Origin: Pulicaria dysenterica | Lineage: Eukaryota > Streptophyta > Magnoliopsida > Asterales > Asteraceae | DNA: 64,000 nt | NCBI GenBank assembly: GCA_947179395.2 | Contig: OX359295.1 | Span: 44,953,083 to 45,017,082, forward strand | Direction: 5' to 3' | Part shown: in pieces, positions 12,001-22,065 of the stretch | Numbering within the stretch: the first letter of the stretch is position 1 | Layout of the letters: the number at the start of each line of letters is the position of its first letter | Notes under the pieces: generated by a model | What the model saw: only the letters and a program-made list of their open reading frames with translations | Told to the model about the DNA's origin: nothing | Databases searched by the model: none | Position numbers and translations under genes: made by a program

Positions 12001-13160
12001 CGGATCCGAGAGTACTTTACCCTCACATTCTATATTGTTAACTTTATTTACTCTGATCCTAGAATTAGCCATAACATGGAAAAACTTTGAGTTACAATCA
12101 CCTTTCTGTAACCACAACAACCTCAACTTTTGTCTGGCTTTATCAAAATCTCTTTGTCTCCAGTGCCACAACAAGTCTTTCTGTTCCTTCCATAACCTCC
12201 ATAAACCTTCATCACTTGGATCGGCTAACCTACGTGCCTCTAACACCACCAACTCACACTCACACTTCTTAATTCTATTAGCTATTGTGTCCTTTTTGAA
12301 TTTAAAACCCCTCTTTATAGCTAACTTGACACTCCTCAACCTAATAGCCATATTACATTTGCTACTAGACCCCCATGCTTTTGACACACAATCTTTAAAA
12401 CCCTCCTCCTTTGACCACCAATTAAACAATCTAAATGGAGTAGGGCCCCAATCTTCAACCTGCTTTCCTAAAACAACTGGAATATGATTAGAAACCCGAT
12501 CCGCCGTAACCCATTGAGTAATAGACGGGATTAGTTCTAATAATTCTATATCGAACAAAAACCTGTCTAACCTACTAGATACCAACTGCAACTGATTATT
12601 ACTCCAGGTAAACCTACCGTTAGATAACGGAATGTTTACCAGACATTCTGAAGTAATGAACTCACTAAAGTCTCTCATACCCCTATCCCTACGACTGCAC
12701 GATGATCTTTCCTCAATTTCAACAATCTCATTCCAATCCCCACCCATAACCCAACAGACCCTATGTAGATTCCTCAGTACTTTTAATTCTTCAAACAGTT
12801 CACTCCTCCTACTCCTATCGTTAGATGCATATATATTGCACAACACTACCTCCACATTAAATTGATTACAAAAGCCTTTTAAACATAATCCACCGCTACA
12901 TCTAAAGACAGATTTCACGTCAAAAAAACTCTCATCCCATAGTGTCATAACCCCACCCGCTTTTCCAATCGCATCAGACCACTCCATTCCTACATTTTTT
13001 TCCCCTTCATAAACCCTTTCCTACATCACTACTATGATTAGAGATCTTTGTCTCTTTAAGAAACACAACACTAGGGCAGGGTTTTTAGATAACCCTAGCT
13101 ATAGCCCTCCTTTTCGGACCCTTACCCACCCCATTAACATTAATTGACAGAAACATTTAA
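9033..13160 (-). pseudogene. LINE ORF2: endonuclease-RT-zinc region-RNase H, broken
   Basis: The endonuclease N-terminus survives in pieces upstream of 12987 (NVNGVGKGPKRR and VVFLKETK are readable near 13020-13150, with stops). The long open part 10720-12987 covers endonuclease (MGGDWNEIVE, SRLDRFLF) and reverse transcriptase (EKAPGPDGFN, KYRPISLVGS, and FADD in place of YADD). A one-base shift near 10760, a TAA at 10617-10619 and a stop at 10179-10181 break the rest. From about 10154 down a zinc region (CPLCSRVSESTGHLLLQC) leads into an RNase H domain of the plant RVT_3 type, with LFTDGSVN, AELEAVYYGL, VCVDS and LNYAADELAKKG. It would nick target DNA, copy RNA and degrade the RNA strand of hybrids. 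The copy is not functional. Confidence 0.85.
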
Positions 13161-13202
13161 AACTATAACTACAGACACACACAAAAACAAAGTCAGAGAA
13201 AC

Positions 13203-14866
13203 TTACAAGCCTTGTAGCACACAAGTTTCCGACTTCAGTCTCTTCTTGACCTCTTCTCTCGATGCTGAAATCTGAAAACCCATTTCCGCCACGATCTTTA
13301 AAACCCTGTCAGTTTCTTCATCAGAATTTATCTGGTTCCCTTGCATCTTATTCTGGACCTCATAATCCCCTTCATTATTCTTTACTGATTTTTTCGCACC
13401 CCTCCCCCCAACTTTCTTCGATTTTGTCTTTATTTTCTGTTTACGACCTCCGCCCCTCCTACTACGATCAAACGCTATATCAATCCAATCTGCAGTTGAT
13501 AAACTCCTATCCTGCAGTAGCTCTAATCGCCTCGATTCATATTCCCCGTCCGAGCTAACCTTCTCTGTTCTGATGTCTCCACAATATATACCTTCATCGA
13601 CACCCCCTTGTAAGATCTCGACACTATATAACCTATCCTCACTCCCCGAATTGATTCTTGAAAACACGTTAGTGTCTTGTACCTTCGGAGCATCCTCTAT
13701 TTGATCATCGACCATCTCAATTCCATCTCCAAACCCACCTATCGTATTTTCCTCTACAATAATATCACCGGCATCTGTTTGCACATTACTCTTCTTGGGC
13801 CTGAGATTACTTTTGCTGCACACCCCATCTACTATACTTGCTTGTCCATCAGGTTTAAGCCCACCAGAAAAAACCCCCATGTGGTCCACATTATAGTCCA
13901 GCCCATCAATTATATTGTCATTTGATACCCTTCCTTTATTATTTAGAAGCCCACACAGAGAGTCAGGCCCACCAGAGGAAACTTCCTTATTCCCAATACA
14001 TGCATGTGATGCACTCTGCCCTACCACGATCTCATTACCTATCTCATATTTCCCATCTTCCCCATGCAGACCGTTGCCACCCGCCCCCTCGTCTTCTCCA
14101 TATACAGACCTAGACCTCGATTTTCTCTCCTCCATAATTGGTCTATTTTTAATGGCGGCTTTTTCCGGCGGTACGTCGACTGACCCCCACCCCCGTTTGA
14201 CGTTTTTCGATTAAGCCCTGCCGACGAACAATCCGAACTTTCCAACCTAAATTCACTTCGTGTAGGAAGAAAACCATTGTTCCCATCATCAAAAACAAAG
14301 ATCTTGTACACTTTTCCATCTACCTTCGCATTAAAATATTTCGGTATATCTGTTCTATAAGCTCTGATTAAGATCTTCCCAACGTCCAATCTTCGCCTAT
14401 GTCGCGTATCATCATCCATTGTAATGAAAGTACCCCATCTGTTACCTATTGTTTTAAAGAAAACCTCTCCATAGAGATGTATAGGGATGCACTCTATTCT
14501 TATCCATCTCAAAGTGGTAGCATCAACATCCGTATCTTCCCACCCTTTAATCCACTCAAACACTTCACAAATTTCTGCTACATCATCCTTCGCCCTTTTT
14601 ACAAACAGTTCCCTCTTATCTTCATAATCGAACTGTAACAAGAAATGTTTTCCTCCCATCACCTTAGGACTAAAGCCATAAACTAACGCTAACTTGCTCA
14701 TCCGATCAATAATACCCGAGATGTCACCCGCATCCTCCATGTACACCTCCCCCACTAACGCCCACTCAAGCCATCTCCTGTCTTCTACAGAGGTATTAAA
14801 GTAAAAACTGATCGCATTAGAATTGATCTTCCCCGACTGTTCTGTCGACGTAACTCTTCTTCTCAC
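13203..14866 (-). pseudogene. LINE ORF1 remnant with DUF4283-like region, frameshifted
   Basis: Two overlapping minus-strand frames (14039-14866 and 13203-14135) form one protein interrupted by a frameshift near 14100-14140, where one frame reads WRRENRGLGLYME and the other MEERKSRSRSVYGED. The N-terminal half has the pattern of the DUF4283 domain found in plant LINE ORF1 and related proteins (FLLQFDYEDKRELFVKRA, then WIRIECIPIHLYGEVFFKTIG and GKILIRAY). The C-terminal half is acidic and low in complexity, with a basic patch (GGGRKQKIKTKSKK) near the end. It lies directly upstream of ORF2 in element order. The beginning of the protein appears to be missing. Confidence 0.7.
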
Positions 14867-14884
14867 AATGAGAAAAAAATAAAA

Positions 14885-15228
14885 TTAACGGGAGAAAAGA
14901 AAAGAAAAGAATGGATAATTATTTAATTTTTTATGTTCTCGAGTTGGAAAGAAATGAAATGAAATTGAAGAGAAAAGACATAGGTTTGTGTTCTCGAGTT
15001 AGAAAAGAAGGAAAAAAAAGTCATTTTACAGTACTATGCTTACTTTTTAAAATTATTTATTGTGATTAATAGTAATTTAGTCAATTAAGAAAAATTATAA
15101 AAAAAATTCTTTCATTTTCTTCCAAATCCTTACACTTTTGGAAGGAAAGTTTAGGAGAGAAAGTTAAACAAATTTCCTTTTAAATCCTTTCTTTTCTTCA
15201 TTAAAAAACATTCGGAACACAAAACTTT
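14885..15228. other. Intergenic, A-rich
   Basis: No gene is seen. The stretch contains A/G-rich runs and a short direct repeat (TGTTCTCGAGTT at about 14933 and 14990). It separates the truncated LINE from the resumed repeat array. Confidence 0.5.
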
Positions 15229-15360
15229 TTTGATAATGGATGATTGGTTCCATCAAAAGAGTCTCTTCTTCACAAATCATTCAATGTTGTCCGTTTAATT
15301 TTCTTCGTCTCATTCAATTAAGCCGCTTCTCATTTAATATGGCAAATGCTCATTTTCTTT
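15229..15360. repeat. Array A repeat unit, left of CACTA insertion
   Basis: It contains GATAATGGATG, CTCTTCTTCACAAATCATTC and TTAAGCCGCTTCTCATTTAA, matching units at 45785-46440. It ends in CATTTTCTTT, where the CACTA element begins; the interrupted unit resumes at 28712 with TTTCCTACATATCATTCAAT. Confidence 0.75.
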
Positions 15361-15373
15361 CACTACAAGAAAA
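15361..15373 (+). repeat. CACTA left terminal inverted repeat
   Basis: CACTACAAGAAAA pairs with 28699-28711. Beyond it, to about 15690, several copies of a GAGAC...GTCTCTAAAAG motif form the subterminal repeat region. Confidence 0.95.
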
Positions 15374-15739
15374 GTTACTTTTAGAGAGAAAACTTTTAAA
15401 GACCACATGTGTCGTCTCTAAAAGTAAGGCTTTTGAGACGACTTGTCATCTCAAAATCTGTTTTAAAATAAATATATATTTTTTAAGATTCTGAGACCAT
15501 AAGTGGTCTCTAAAAGTCCCTAAAAGTTTAGCGGAAAATTTCCCTCCACGAGAAAGTATGAGCGCCAATATCCTTAAATAATTAGAGACAACATGTGGTC
15601 TCTAAAAATATTAAAAAAACAATAATTTATTTATTTTTCTAATTCCTACTCTTTAGAAACAACATATGGTCTCTAAATCTAAATTAATTAAACAATTATA
15701 TTTTAAACTAATATATTTTAACTATATCAAAACTCCACC

Positions 15740-16140
15740 CATTCTTTTTACTTTTTAGATTTACTCCTCTTCTTCCTCCCAGACCTACGTTTCCCAAAAA
15801 CCCTAATCAAACTTCATGAACTCCATGTATCTCTCTGCTGCAATGGAAGTCTTTCTTCTCTAGGTCTCTCAAAACTCGACTTTTTAAAAGGCTGAAACTT
15901 CAAAATCCCTAAATCTCCGGTTGGGAAACATCATTTGTGTTCGATCGTAAACTCTCCCTACTCACAATCGACCTCCAGGCAACATCATTTTGTAGATTTC
16001 TGGTCAAAATCGGTACTACTCGACTTTCCCGTCTCTATCTCTCTGTTTACTAAGCTTTATTTTCACCATTTGGTTTCCTAATTTGCAGAAATATTGCTCT
16101 TTTGGGGAAAGAATCATAGTACTCAGGTATGTATAATTTA
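15740..16140 (+). promoter_or_regulatory. Possible promoter/5' leader of CACTA transposase genes
   Basis: Downstream of the subterminal repeats the composition turns C/T-rich and resembles a plant 5' untranslated region (CTCTTCTTCCTCCC, AAACCCTAATC, then CTCTATCTCTCTGTTTAC). A possible intron acceptor (ATTTGCAG near 16081) and donor (CAGGTATG near 16125) are present. The first transposase coding exon starts only at 23989, so this would be a non-coding first exon, now separated by the LTR insertion. This is inference from composition and position. Confidence 0.35.
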
Positions 16141-16379
16141 TAACTTTATGTTGTCCTTGGAGATATGATACTATAACACCGGGAGAGAAGGGTTACATCA
16201 ATTTATGGGTGTCTTTTAATGACTGTCTTCAAGGCTGTAGTCTCAGAAGTTGGGTAGAGTCAAATAATAAATGACATATCTGTAATATTACTCTTTTGGT
16301 TCTTTTATGTTTCCAGTGTTTTATTTATTTAGTTATAGTTGACATGGTGGCATTGTTTATTTAATAATCTGAGTCATCG

Positions 16380-16428
16380 TTTAGGGTTTAGGGTTTAGGG
16401 TTTAGGGTTTAGGGTTTAGGGTTTAGGG
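16380..16428 (+). repeat. Interstitial telomere-type repeat (TTTAGGG)7
   Basis: Seven perfect copies of the plant telomere heptamer lie inside the CACTA element, followed by one altered unit (TGTTGGG). There is no chromosome end here; unrelated transposon sequence continues on both sides. Confidence 0.97.
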
Positions 16429-16646
16429 TGTTGGGTCTTTTTTTAATAATTATTCATTATTGGTGGTGATATTTTATTAGCTAGATAATGTTTGTGGATC
16501 TGATCATTTCTTGAATTCTTAAATTTATGGTTTGAATGGTTGTCATGGGTAAATTGATTAGTAAAGTTCTAAGAATTAAATATTTTCATATCTAGACCAA
16601 CGCTAATGGTTTGAATAGTTGGTAAATTAATTAGTAAAGTTCTAAG

Positions 16647-17334
16647 TAGGACCGGCTGGGGAACGGGGTTCTAAACTAAACTAAAACACCCTAATGCTAG
16701 GACTGATCTAGGATGAGAAATATCGCGGAATTATATTTCCCAAACCTCCTAAGGATACTAGGATCTACTTAGGTGTCCGGCACACAGTGACTCACACAGA
16801 AAGGTAGAAGACAAACACACAGTACTCACACAGAGATGCTTAAGACTGCCCCTTGGATTCGGATTTATCACTAAGATTGCGAATTAGTAGGCTTAAGGTC
16901 AGATAAGGTCGAGTTTCGTGGCTAACTCTTCTCGAATATGCGAATTAAGCACTATTTATAGGCCCAGACTAGTCACTACGTGCGAAGTGCCAGTCACTAC
17001 GCACGTAGTGACCTCAATTCGCACGAAGTGGAATTGTAATTTAATCCATTTTGACCAACATACTCACCACGTGCGAAGTGGTACTCACTACGCACGTAGT
17101 GAGGTCATTTCGTGCGTGGTGAACCTGATCACCAAAGTGGTGATTTTTCCACGCAGACTTAAACTTCCAAACTCACACCAACACATGGTTAAGTACTTGT
17201 AAGCTTAAGATAATCACATAGAATTACTAAGAATATATACACATGCAAACAATTTATCAAAACACATTTGAATTAATATTTCATGTATATACTTTATTGA
17301 TACGAACTAGGGATTCATAAAATATGCACCAACA
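16647..17334 (-). repeat. 3' LTR of gag-only element
   Basis: It matches 22066-22776 nearly throughout, from AGGACCG to ATGCACCAACA, with a few substitutions and about 20 bp of net deletion near 16860-16910. The outermost base or two at 16645-16647 differ (AGTAGG versus TGTAGG in the partner). Confidence 0.92.
16974..17122. repeat. Cluster of imperfect palindromes (CACTWCGNNCGWAGTG) in the LTR
   Basis: Six variants of a 16-base inverted repeat lie in 150 bp, including CACTACGTGCGAAGTG, CACTACGCACGTAGTG (twice), TTCGCACGAAGTG, CACCACGTGCGAAGTGG and TTTCGTGCGTGGTGAA. Each has arms of about 7 bases around a CA or TG centre. The same set occurs in the other LTR at 22416-22563. Confidence 0.85.
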
Positions 17335-17347
17335 TACTCCCCCTAAG

Positions 17348-18860
17348 ACCTAGTTCTATCAATAACCATTTCACTAAGTAAACATTCACAAAGCAAAGTT
17401 CACTAAGCAAAAAAAATTCACACAGTAAATTTCACTAAGCAGAATTTTAAACGAATACCTTTCGTCATGCCCTTACCTGTACTACGCACGATGTGAGCTG
17501 TAACTCGTGCTTAGTGGGGTTCCATCTCACATGTAATGAGTTTCTCATCTGTGAACCTTAATTACTGTTAGTACTGCATTCAGCAATAAACTGTCAGTAA
17601 CTTCAAGATCACTTATAGACATTTAAACAAAACACATCAAAGTAAGATGAAGGAAATGTAAACAGAACAAACTCCCCCTAATCAAAACACTAAGAATGAT
17701 TAAGAACATACTAGAACTCTTTTTGTATTTTTCTGATAAAAAGGAAAATGAAAATGCAGAAATAAACTATTAACGAATTAAATCCTAAAGAACAGAATTT
17801 AAAATACTAAGAAAATTGCAGGAATAAAATTACTGAAATTAAATCTTTTTGTGAGAAGGTTCCAGGATGGAATCAGTACCAGCACATCTATACTTAGTAG
17901 TCATTCATTTCAGAACCTTGGGCATAAACATATTCTCTTAAACTCTGTCTGTCAACCTATCTTTCTTCAGATAATAACAGATTTTGTTTCAACATTTTCA
18001 GATTGTCTAGACTGGATACATGATTAAGACTATCTCTTTTAAAATCTCACAATGTTTTGACTTACTCAGTAGAATGCACAACTTGATTACCCAACCACCA
18101 TGCTTATGTGCTTTGTGATTTTGTCAACGCATTTTATGCTCTTTGACATGGAGGTCAATTTTTCACCTCTCTAGACATTTTTCTTGCTGAGCTTTTGTCA
18201 ATGCATTTTATGCTCTTTGACAATTTAACATTTAGATCGATAAGTCTAAATTCTTTTGACATAAACAAGGTTTGGGGTCAAATTTTCACCCTCTTTTAGC
18301 TCAATGTCATTTATCACATTTGGCATGGTAACAGATGTGTGCATCAAACTAAGCTAGTCTCAACTGTTTTTGACCTATAGACTTGGAATGTCTCGATAGC
18401 TTAAATCTTATGAGATTTTCACAGCATAACCATCTATCTGTCTAGACTTTCCTTATATGTCTTACACACTATCTGTTTCTTATCTGATTCAGCTATGTTT
18501 TCAGACATTTTTCTCAGGATTATGTATATGCCTTCAGTCCTAATTTTACTAAGACATACTTTGACAGCCAGTGTGCCATCACTCTCCATCTAGGTTGGAT
18601 CAACTTCTCATTTTTATATATATATTTTTTTTGTATTTTCTAAGCTTTCTGATTTTTTTTTTATTTTAAGTTTTCTGAACTAACTATCTCCCCCTAAAAT
18701 ACTAAACAATCTAAAAAACTAAGAAAATAAAAACGCAGAAGCACACAGGAAATAAACACAAAGACAAAAGAACAATTTAGTCACACAGAAAATAGACACA
18801 CAGTCACAAATACCTCACACTTGATTATAGCGGTTTACCCCCTTCACATAGAAGAAAGAA
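17348..18860 (-). other. Non-coding 3' interior of gag-only element
   Basis: About 1.5 kb between the gag stop and the polypurine tract has no pol-like reading frame. A direct repeat of about 30 bases (TCAATGCATTTTATGCTCTT and close variant) occurs at about 18123 and 18197. Short CACTAAGCA/CACTAAGTA phrases recur at 17370-17440. It may hold packaging or 3' processing signals, but nothing specific is recognised. Confidence 0.55.
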
Positions 18861-21587
18861 TTAGAGAGCGTTAGGAACCCAAGCCCGAATAGTCATGGGT
18901 TTCCCGTCTTCTCCAATCACTGGAAGTTTCATCCAAGTTCCAGTCTTCTCAGCAGCATTGCTGAACCTGTCACTTGAATCCTTAGACATTTGAACACACA
19001 GTTTGTTAGTCCACTTAGAACTCTGATTGAGCGAAGATTTTCTTTTGCTAACAACTTCGGGATTTTTAAATTTTCTTATGGTAACCCCGTTTGTCTTTTG
19101 ATGCTGAACTGGAAGAGTTGAGTTTTGATTGTTTTTAGTAAACGTTTTATTCTTTTGAAAAGTCTCAACTTTCCTGTTACAGCGCTGATGTGGCTGCTGA
19201 TCACACTCGGAACTGAGGTGACCAGGTCTCCTGCACACATAGCAAATCCTGTCTGGATATTGCTTTACCGAACCTTTTGACATCCTTTGAGATCGATACC
19301 CTAACCCTTGATGTTTGGGTAATAGTTTGACCTCTTGATACGGACGGGTATCAGAAGACTTTACACCTTCCTTTTCAAGTTTCCGAAGGGCATCGCGGAT
19401 ACGATGCATCAACGGATCTTTGACATTAGAACTTGCCAACAGTTCTCTCATTCCTGGTTCAGCCTTTTTAATTTTTTCTTGCTGAACCTCATTCTTCTGA
19501 GACTCACCCACATTCTTGTGTAACTTTAAATCCTCTTTTGGGGTTGATGCAGAAGATTCATCAACCTTTGTGAGAAGTGGGTCAGATTCAGAGTGAACAT
19601 CATCATTCACCAGTTGATTTAACACTGGTGGTGGACATTTAGAGTATAACTTCTTGTTCTTTTCTGAATCAGTACCTTGACCTCTCTGATCGATTATGTA
19701 CTCAAATAAGTAAGAAGACGTGGAATAACTTTTGAGTTTTTGACTCAGAGTCTCATAATCAACCTTTGAGGTAGCAAGATCTCGTTTCAACTTATCAATC
19801 TCATTTATGTAAAACACGATAGCATCTTGTTTATTTAACAGAGCCACACCTAGTTCATTAACCTGTTTACCTAGACTTTCATTCTTTTCTTTTAATTGAT
19901 TTTCTCTTCCTTTGATCAACAGGTTATTATCTAACTTAGATGTGAGATCTGAAATAGTAGACTTTAAGAACACTATCTGTTTTACATATTCATCACACGA
20001 ACCACAAGGTAATCCAAAGGTACATACCTGATCCGCAGACGGTTGACCACAGCTGCACACCTTTTGATTTGACTCTTTGGCACGGACATTCACTGGTGTC
20101 TCTTCTGCAGCTGGTGTCGAGGTTGGTTCATCATCATTGCTGGCACTTGATTCTTCTTCACTTGAATAGCTTTCGGTCTCGGATGAAGAATCTTCGTTCA
20201 ACACATGAACGTTCGCCAAGTTGATGTCAGCATCAGCATTCCCGAACTGTACAGACCAATCCACTCCCTCATCTCTTTGAACAACCGCCATAGCCTTAGT
20301 CGGTGTTGGAGTTGCTTCAGATTTTATGGTTGTGGAGGTAGATGATCTGCTGCCAGAACCAGTTTTGAATGGATACCTCGGTCCCGAATTCTTCGGCTTT
20401 TCACATTCACGCGCGAAGTGACCCTTTTCACCACAGTTATAGCAGGTCACAGCAGATTTATCAAAGCCGAGTTTGGTATCCTTGGTTGCTGATATTGACT
20501 TTCCCGTTCTTCGCTCATAAGCTTTTGCCCTTCTCACTAAGTTGGCATACGACCAGAGGATATCTTGTCTCTCCATCTCATCCTCGTCGATCTGGTCATA
20601 GTCCTCTTGAGTCATATGAGCATTACCAATCTTCCCCTTCAGTAGATCATCATAAGAGGAAACTAGTGCACTTAGCATGCTCATATGTGTCTTAACCTCA
20701 TCTGTACTTCCATACTTGAAGTGTTCGACATTAAGTCCGGAGGAAGATGCAGTATAAGATGGCCCAGAGGATGAAGCATCAGAGGTAGATCTGCCCGATT
20801 CATTCACGTTGGTCACATAGGCAGACTGTAGGGAGGCATGTGACGAGGTGGACGACGAAACAGGTGTTCCGGAGTAGTAGAGTGAGGGGTTCTGTTGATA
20901 ACTAGACATAGAATCCAGATTTAGTTCCTCCTGCTCCTGCTCCTTCAACTTGGTGATGAAGTCATTAAGGTCCATCCCGTCAAAGCCGTTACCATTCTTC
21001 AGAATCATGATGAATGGCCTCCAACTCTTTGGCAAAGCTTTCGCCAAGATCTCTACTTGCTGCTTTTCTGGAACAGTGACACCCAGACTGTCCAGTTCAC
21101 TTAGAAGGTGGTTGTATCTTGTAATAAGGGAAGGAATCTTCTCATCTCTTGTAGCCATGAAATGGTCTAATTCCTTCCTTAATTGACTTGCTTTAAGTTC
21201 CTTCAGAGCAGCGTTTCCCTCGTTCCTCTTCTCAAGGGCTCTCCATAGACTGTAGGAAGTTCGATACCTCCTAAATTGGTGGAAAATCTCATTGGGAATC
21301 GCCTGAATTAGTTGAGCATATGCCTTCTTTTCGGCATTGTAATTTGTCTGCTGTTCTACAGTCATCTTGTCGTAAGGGGTTTCAATGTTTCCCTCCCCTT
21401 TCGGAACCATATACTCAACGTTCATGGCTCGCCGCAATCTACAGTCAACCCCATCTAGAAAGATTTCGAACCTGGGCTTCCACATAGGATAGTCCTCCAT
21501 GATTAGCAATTTCGGCACTTTGTTTATACTGCCCATTTCTGTTTCTAGTAAAAGGTTGTTTAAGGCAGTGGTTTGTTTAGAGGCCAT
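18861..21587 (-). CDS. Gag polyprotein of TR-GAG element, intact, 908 aa
   Basis: This is a structural protein of an LTR retrotransposon and would form the virus-like particle in which element RNA is packaged. Residues of about 25-220 have the pattern of a Copia-type capsid domain (MEDYPMWKPRFEIFL, then LRKELDHFMATRDEKIPS and VPEKQQVEILAKALPKSWRP), as in DUF4219/UBN2-type gag. A CCHC zinc knuckle lies at 382-395 (CYNCGEKGHFAREC) and a second at 782-795 (CYVCRRPGHLSSEC), far apart. Between them are an acidic Ser/Glu stretch (about 465-495), a Cys cluster (511-531) and a probable coiled coil (about 535-620). The frame ends at a stop just after IRAWVPNAL, where autonomous Copia elements would continue toward protease and integrase. 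The long intact frame suggests a recent insertion or selection. The ATG lies about 480 nt downstream of the 5' LTR. Confidence 0.92.
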   Translation of the reverse strand: MASKQTTALNNLLLETEMGSINKVPKLLIMEDYPMWKPRFEIFLDGVDCRLRRAMNVEYMVPKGEGNIETPYDKMTVEQQTNYNAEKKAYAQLIQAIPNEIFHQFRRYRTSYSLWRALEKRNEGNAALKELKASQLRKELDHFMATRDEKIPSLITRYNHLLSELDSLGVTVPEKQQVEILAKALPKSWRPFIMILKNGNGFDGMDLNDFITKLKEQEQEELNLDSMSSYQQNPSLYYSGTPVSSSTSSHASLQSAYVTNVNESGRSTSDASSSGPSYTASSSGLNVEHFKYGSTDEVKTHMSMLSALVSSYDDLLKGKIGNAHMTQEDYDQIDEDEMERQDILWSYANLVRRAKAYERRTGKSISATKDTKLGFDKSAVTCYNCGEKGHFARECEKPKNSGPRYPFKTGSGSRSSTSTTIKSEATPTPTKAMAVVQRDEGVDWSVQFGNADADINLANVHVLNEDSSSETESYSSEEESSASNDDEPTSTPAAEETPVNVRAKESNQKVCSCGQPSADQVCTFGLPCGSCDEYVKQIVFLKSTISDLTSKLDNNLLIKGRENQLKEKNESLGKQVNELGVALLNKQDAIVFYINEIDKLKRDLATSKVDYETLSQKLKSYSTSSYLFEYIIDQRGQGTDSEKNKKLYSKCPPPVLNQLVNDDVHSESDPLLTKVDESSASTPKEDLKLHKNVGESQKNEVQQEKIKKAEPGMRELLASSNVKDPLMHRIRDALRKLEKEGVKSSDTRPYQEVKLLPKHQGLGYRSQRMSKGSVKQYPDRICYVCRRPGHLSSECDQQPHQRCNRKVETFQKNKTFTKNNQNSTLPVQHQKTNGVTIRKFKNPEVVSKRKSSLNQSSKWTNKLCVQMSKDSSDRFSNAAEKTGTWMKLPVIGEDGKPMTIRAWVPNAL

Positions 21588-21742
21588 TTAGATTGACTTT
21601 GAGAACCAAGGCAGTAAGCACACAGAGTACAAATTGATTTTGAGAGACCACACATAAAGCACGGATTAAAGTTTGATTAGAAAGATCACACAGGACAGCA
21701 CAGAAATGCACAACGCACGAAGGTTCTAGACGCACACACAGT

Positions 21743-21890
21743 CCAGTACGTGCGAACTGGCTTCACCACGCACGTACTGGAGAACCACTACGCACGGAGA
21801 AGAAAACGAAGGTTCTAGACGCACACACAGACAGTTCGTGCGAACTGGGCCCACTACGCACGGAGTGGAAGTCCACTTCGCACGGACGGA
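21743..21890. repeat. Second palindrome cluster in element leader
   Basis: Between the primer site and the gag start the sequence repeats CCAGTACGTGCGAACTGG, CACCACGCACGTACTGG, CACTACGCACGG and CACTTCGCACGG. A 23-bp direct repeat beginning CGAAGGTTCTAGACGCACAC lies at about 21718 and 21808. The ACGCACG core is shared with the LTR cluster. Confidence 0.75.
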
Positions 21891-22050
21891 ATTCAAGAAA
21901 CTAATCGCTAAAATTTTGACCTTTTAAATGCAAAAGACCCTAATTTTGACCTATTGACCGATTAAAAACCGACAAAAGAGGGCACACACAGGCCTAAGGG
22001 GACACCTAGATCGACAAATCCTAAGGAAAAGTGATCAATCAAAGCACAAG

Positions 22051-22062
22051 GCTCTGATACCA
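22051..22062 (-). other. Primer binding site (initiator Met tRNA type)
   Basis: The minus strand reads TGGTATCAGAGC three bases after the end of the 5' LTR. It matches the 3' end of plant initiator methionyl-tRNA, the standard Copia primer. It fixes the element's orientation as minus. Confidence 0.9.
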
Positions 22063-22065
22063 CTT

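Larger units (their letters stand above)
6756..14880 (-). mobile_element. L1-type LINE with RNase H, 5'-truncated and decayed
   Basis: A second minus-strand LINE starts at the plus-strand T-run 6756-6769 (its poly(A)). In element order there is an ORF1 remnant, an ORF2 with endonuclease, reverse transcriptase, zinc region and RNase H, and a 3' region of about 2.26 kb. ORF1 lacks the usual N-terminal RNA-binding portion and similarity stops near 14870-14885, so the copy is probably 5'-truncated; the exact right edge is uncertain and no clear target duplication was found. ORF2 has at least two internal stops and frameshifts. It belongs to a different L1 lineage from the LINE at 848-6323, which ends without RNase H. 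Confidence 0.85.

Noticed and set aside
16380..16428. Telomeric repeats as a chromosome end or fusion point
   Set aside because: Only seven units in one orientation, inside a transposon with intact ends on both sides.
17348..18860. Hidden pol gene downstream of the intact gag
   Set aside because: No reverse transcriptase, integrase or protease motifs were seen in any frame; the stretch is non-coding.
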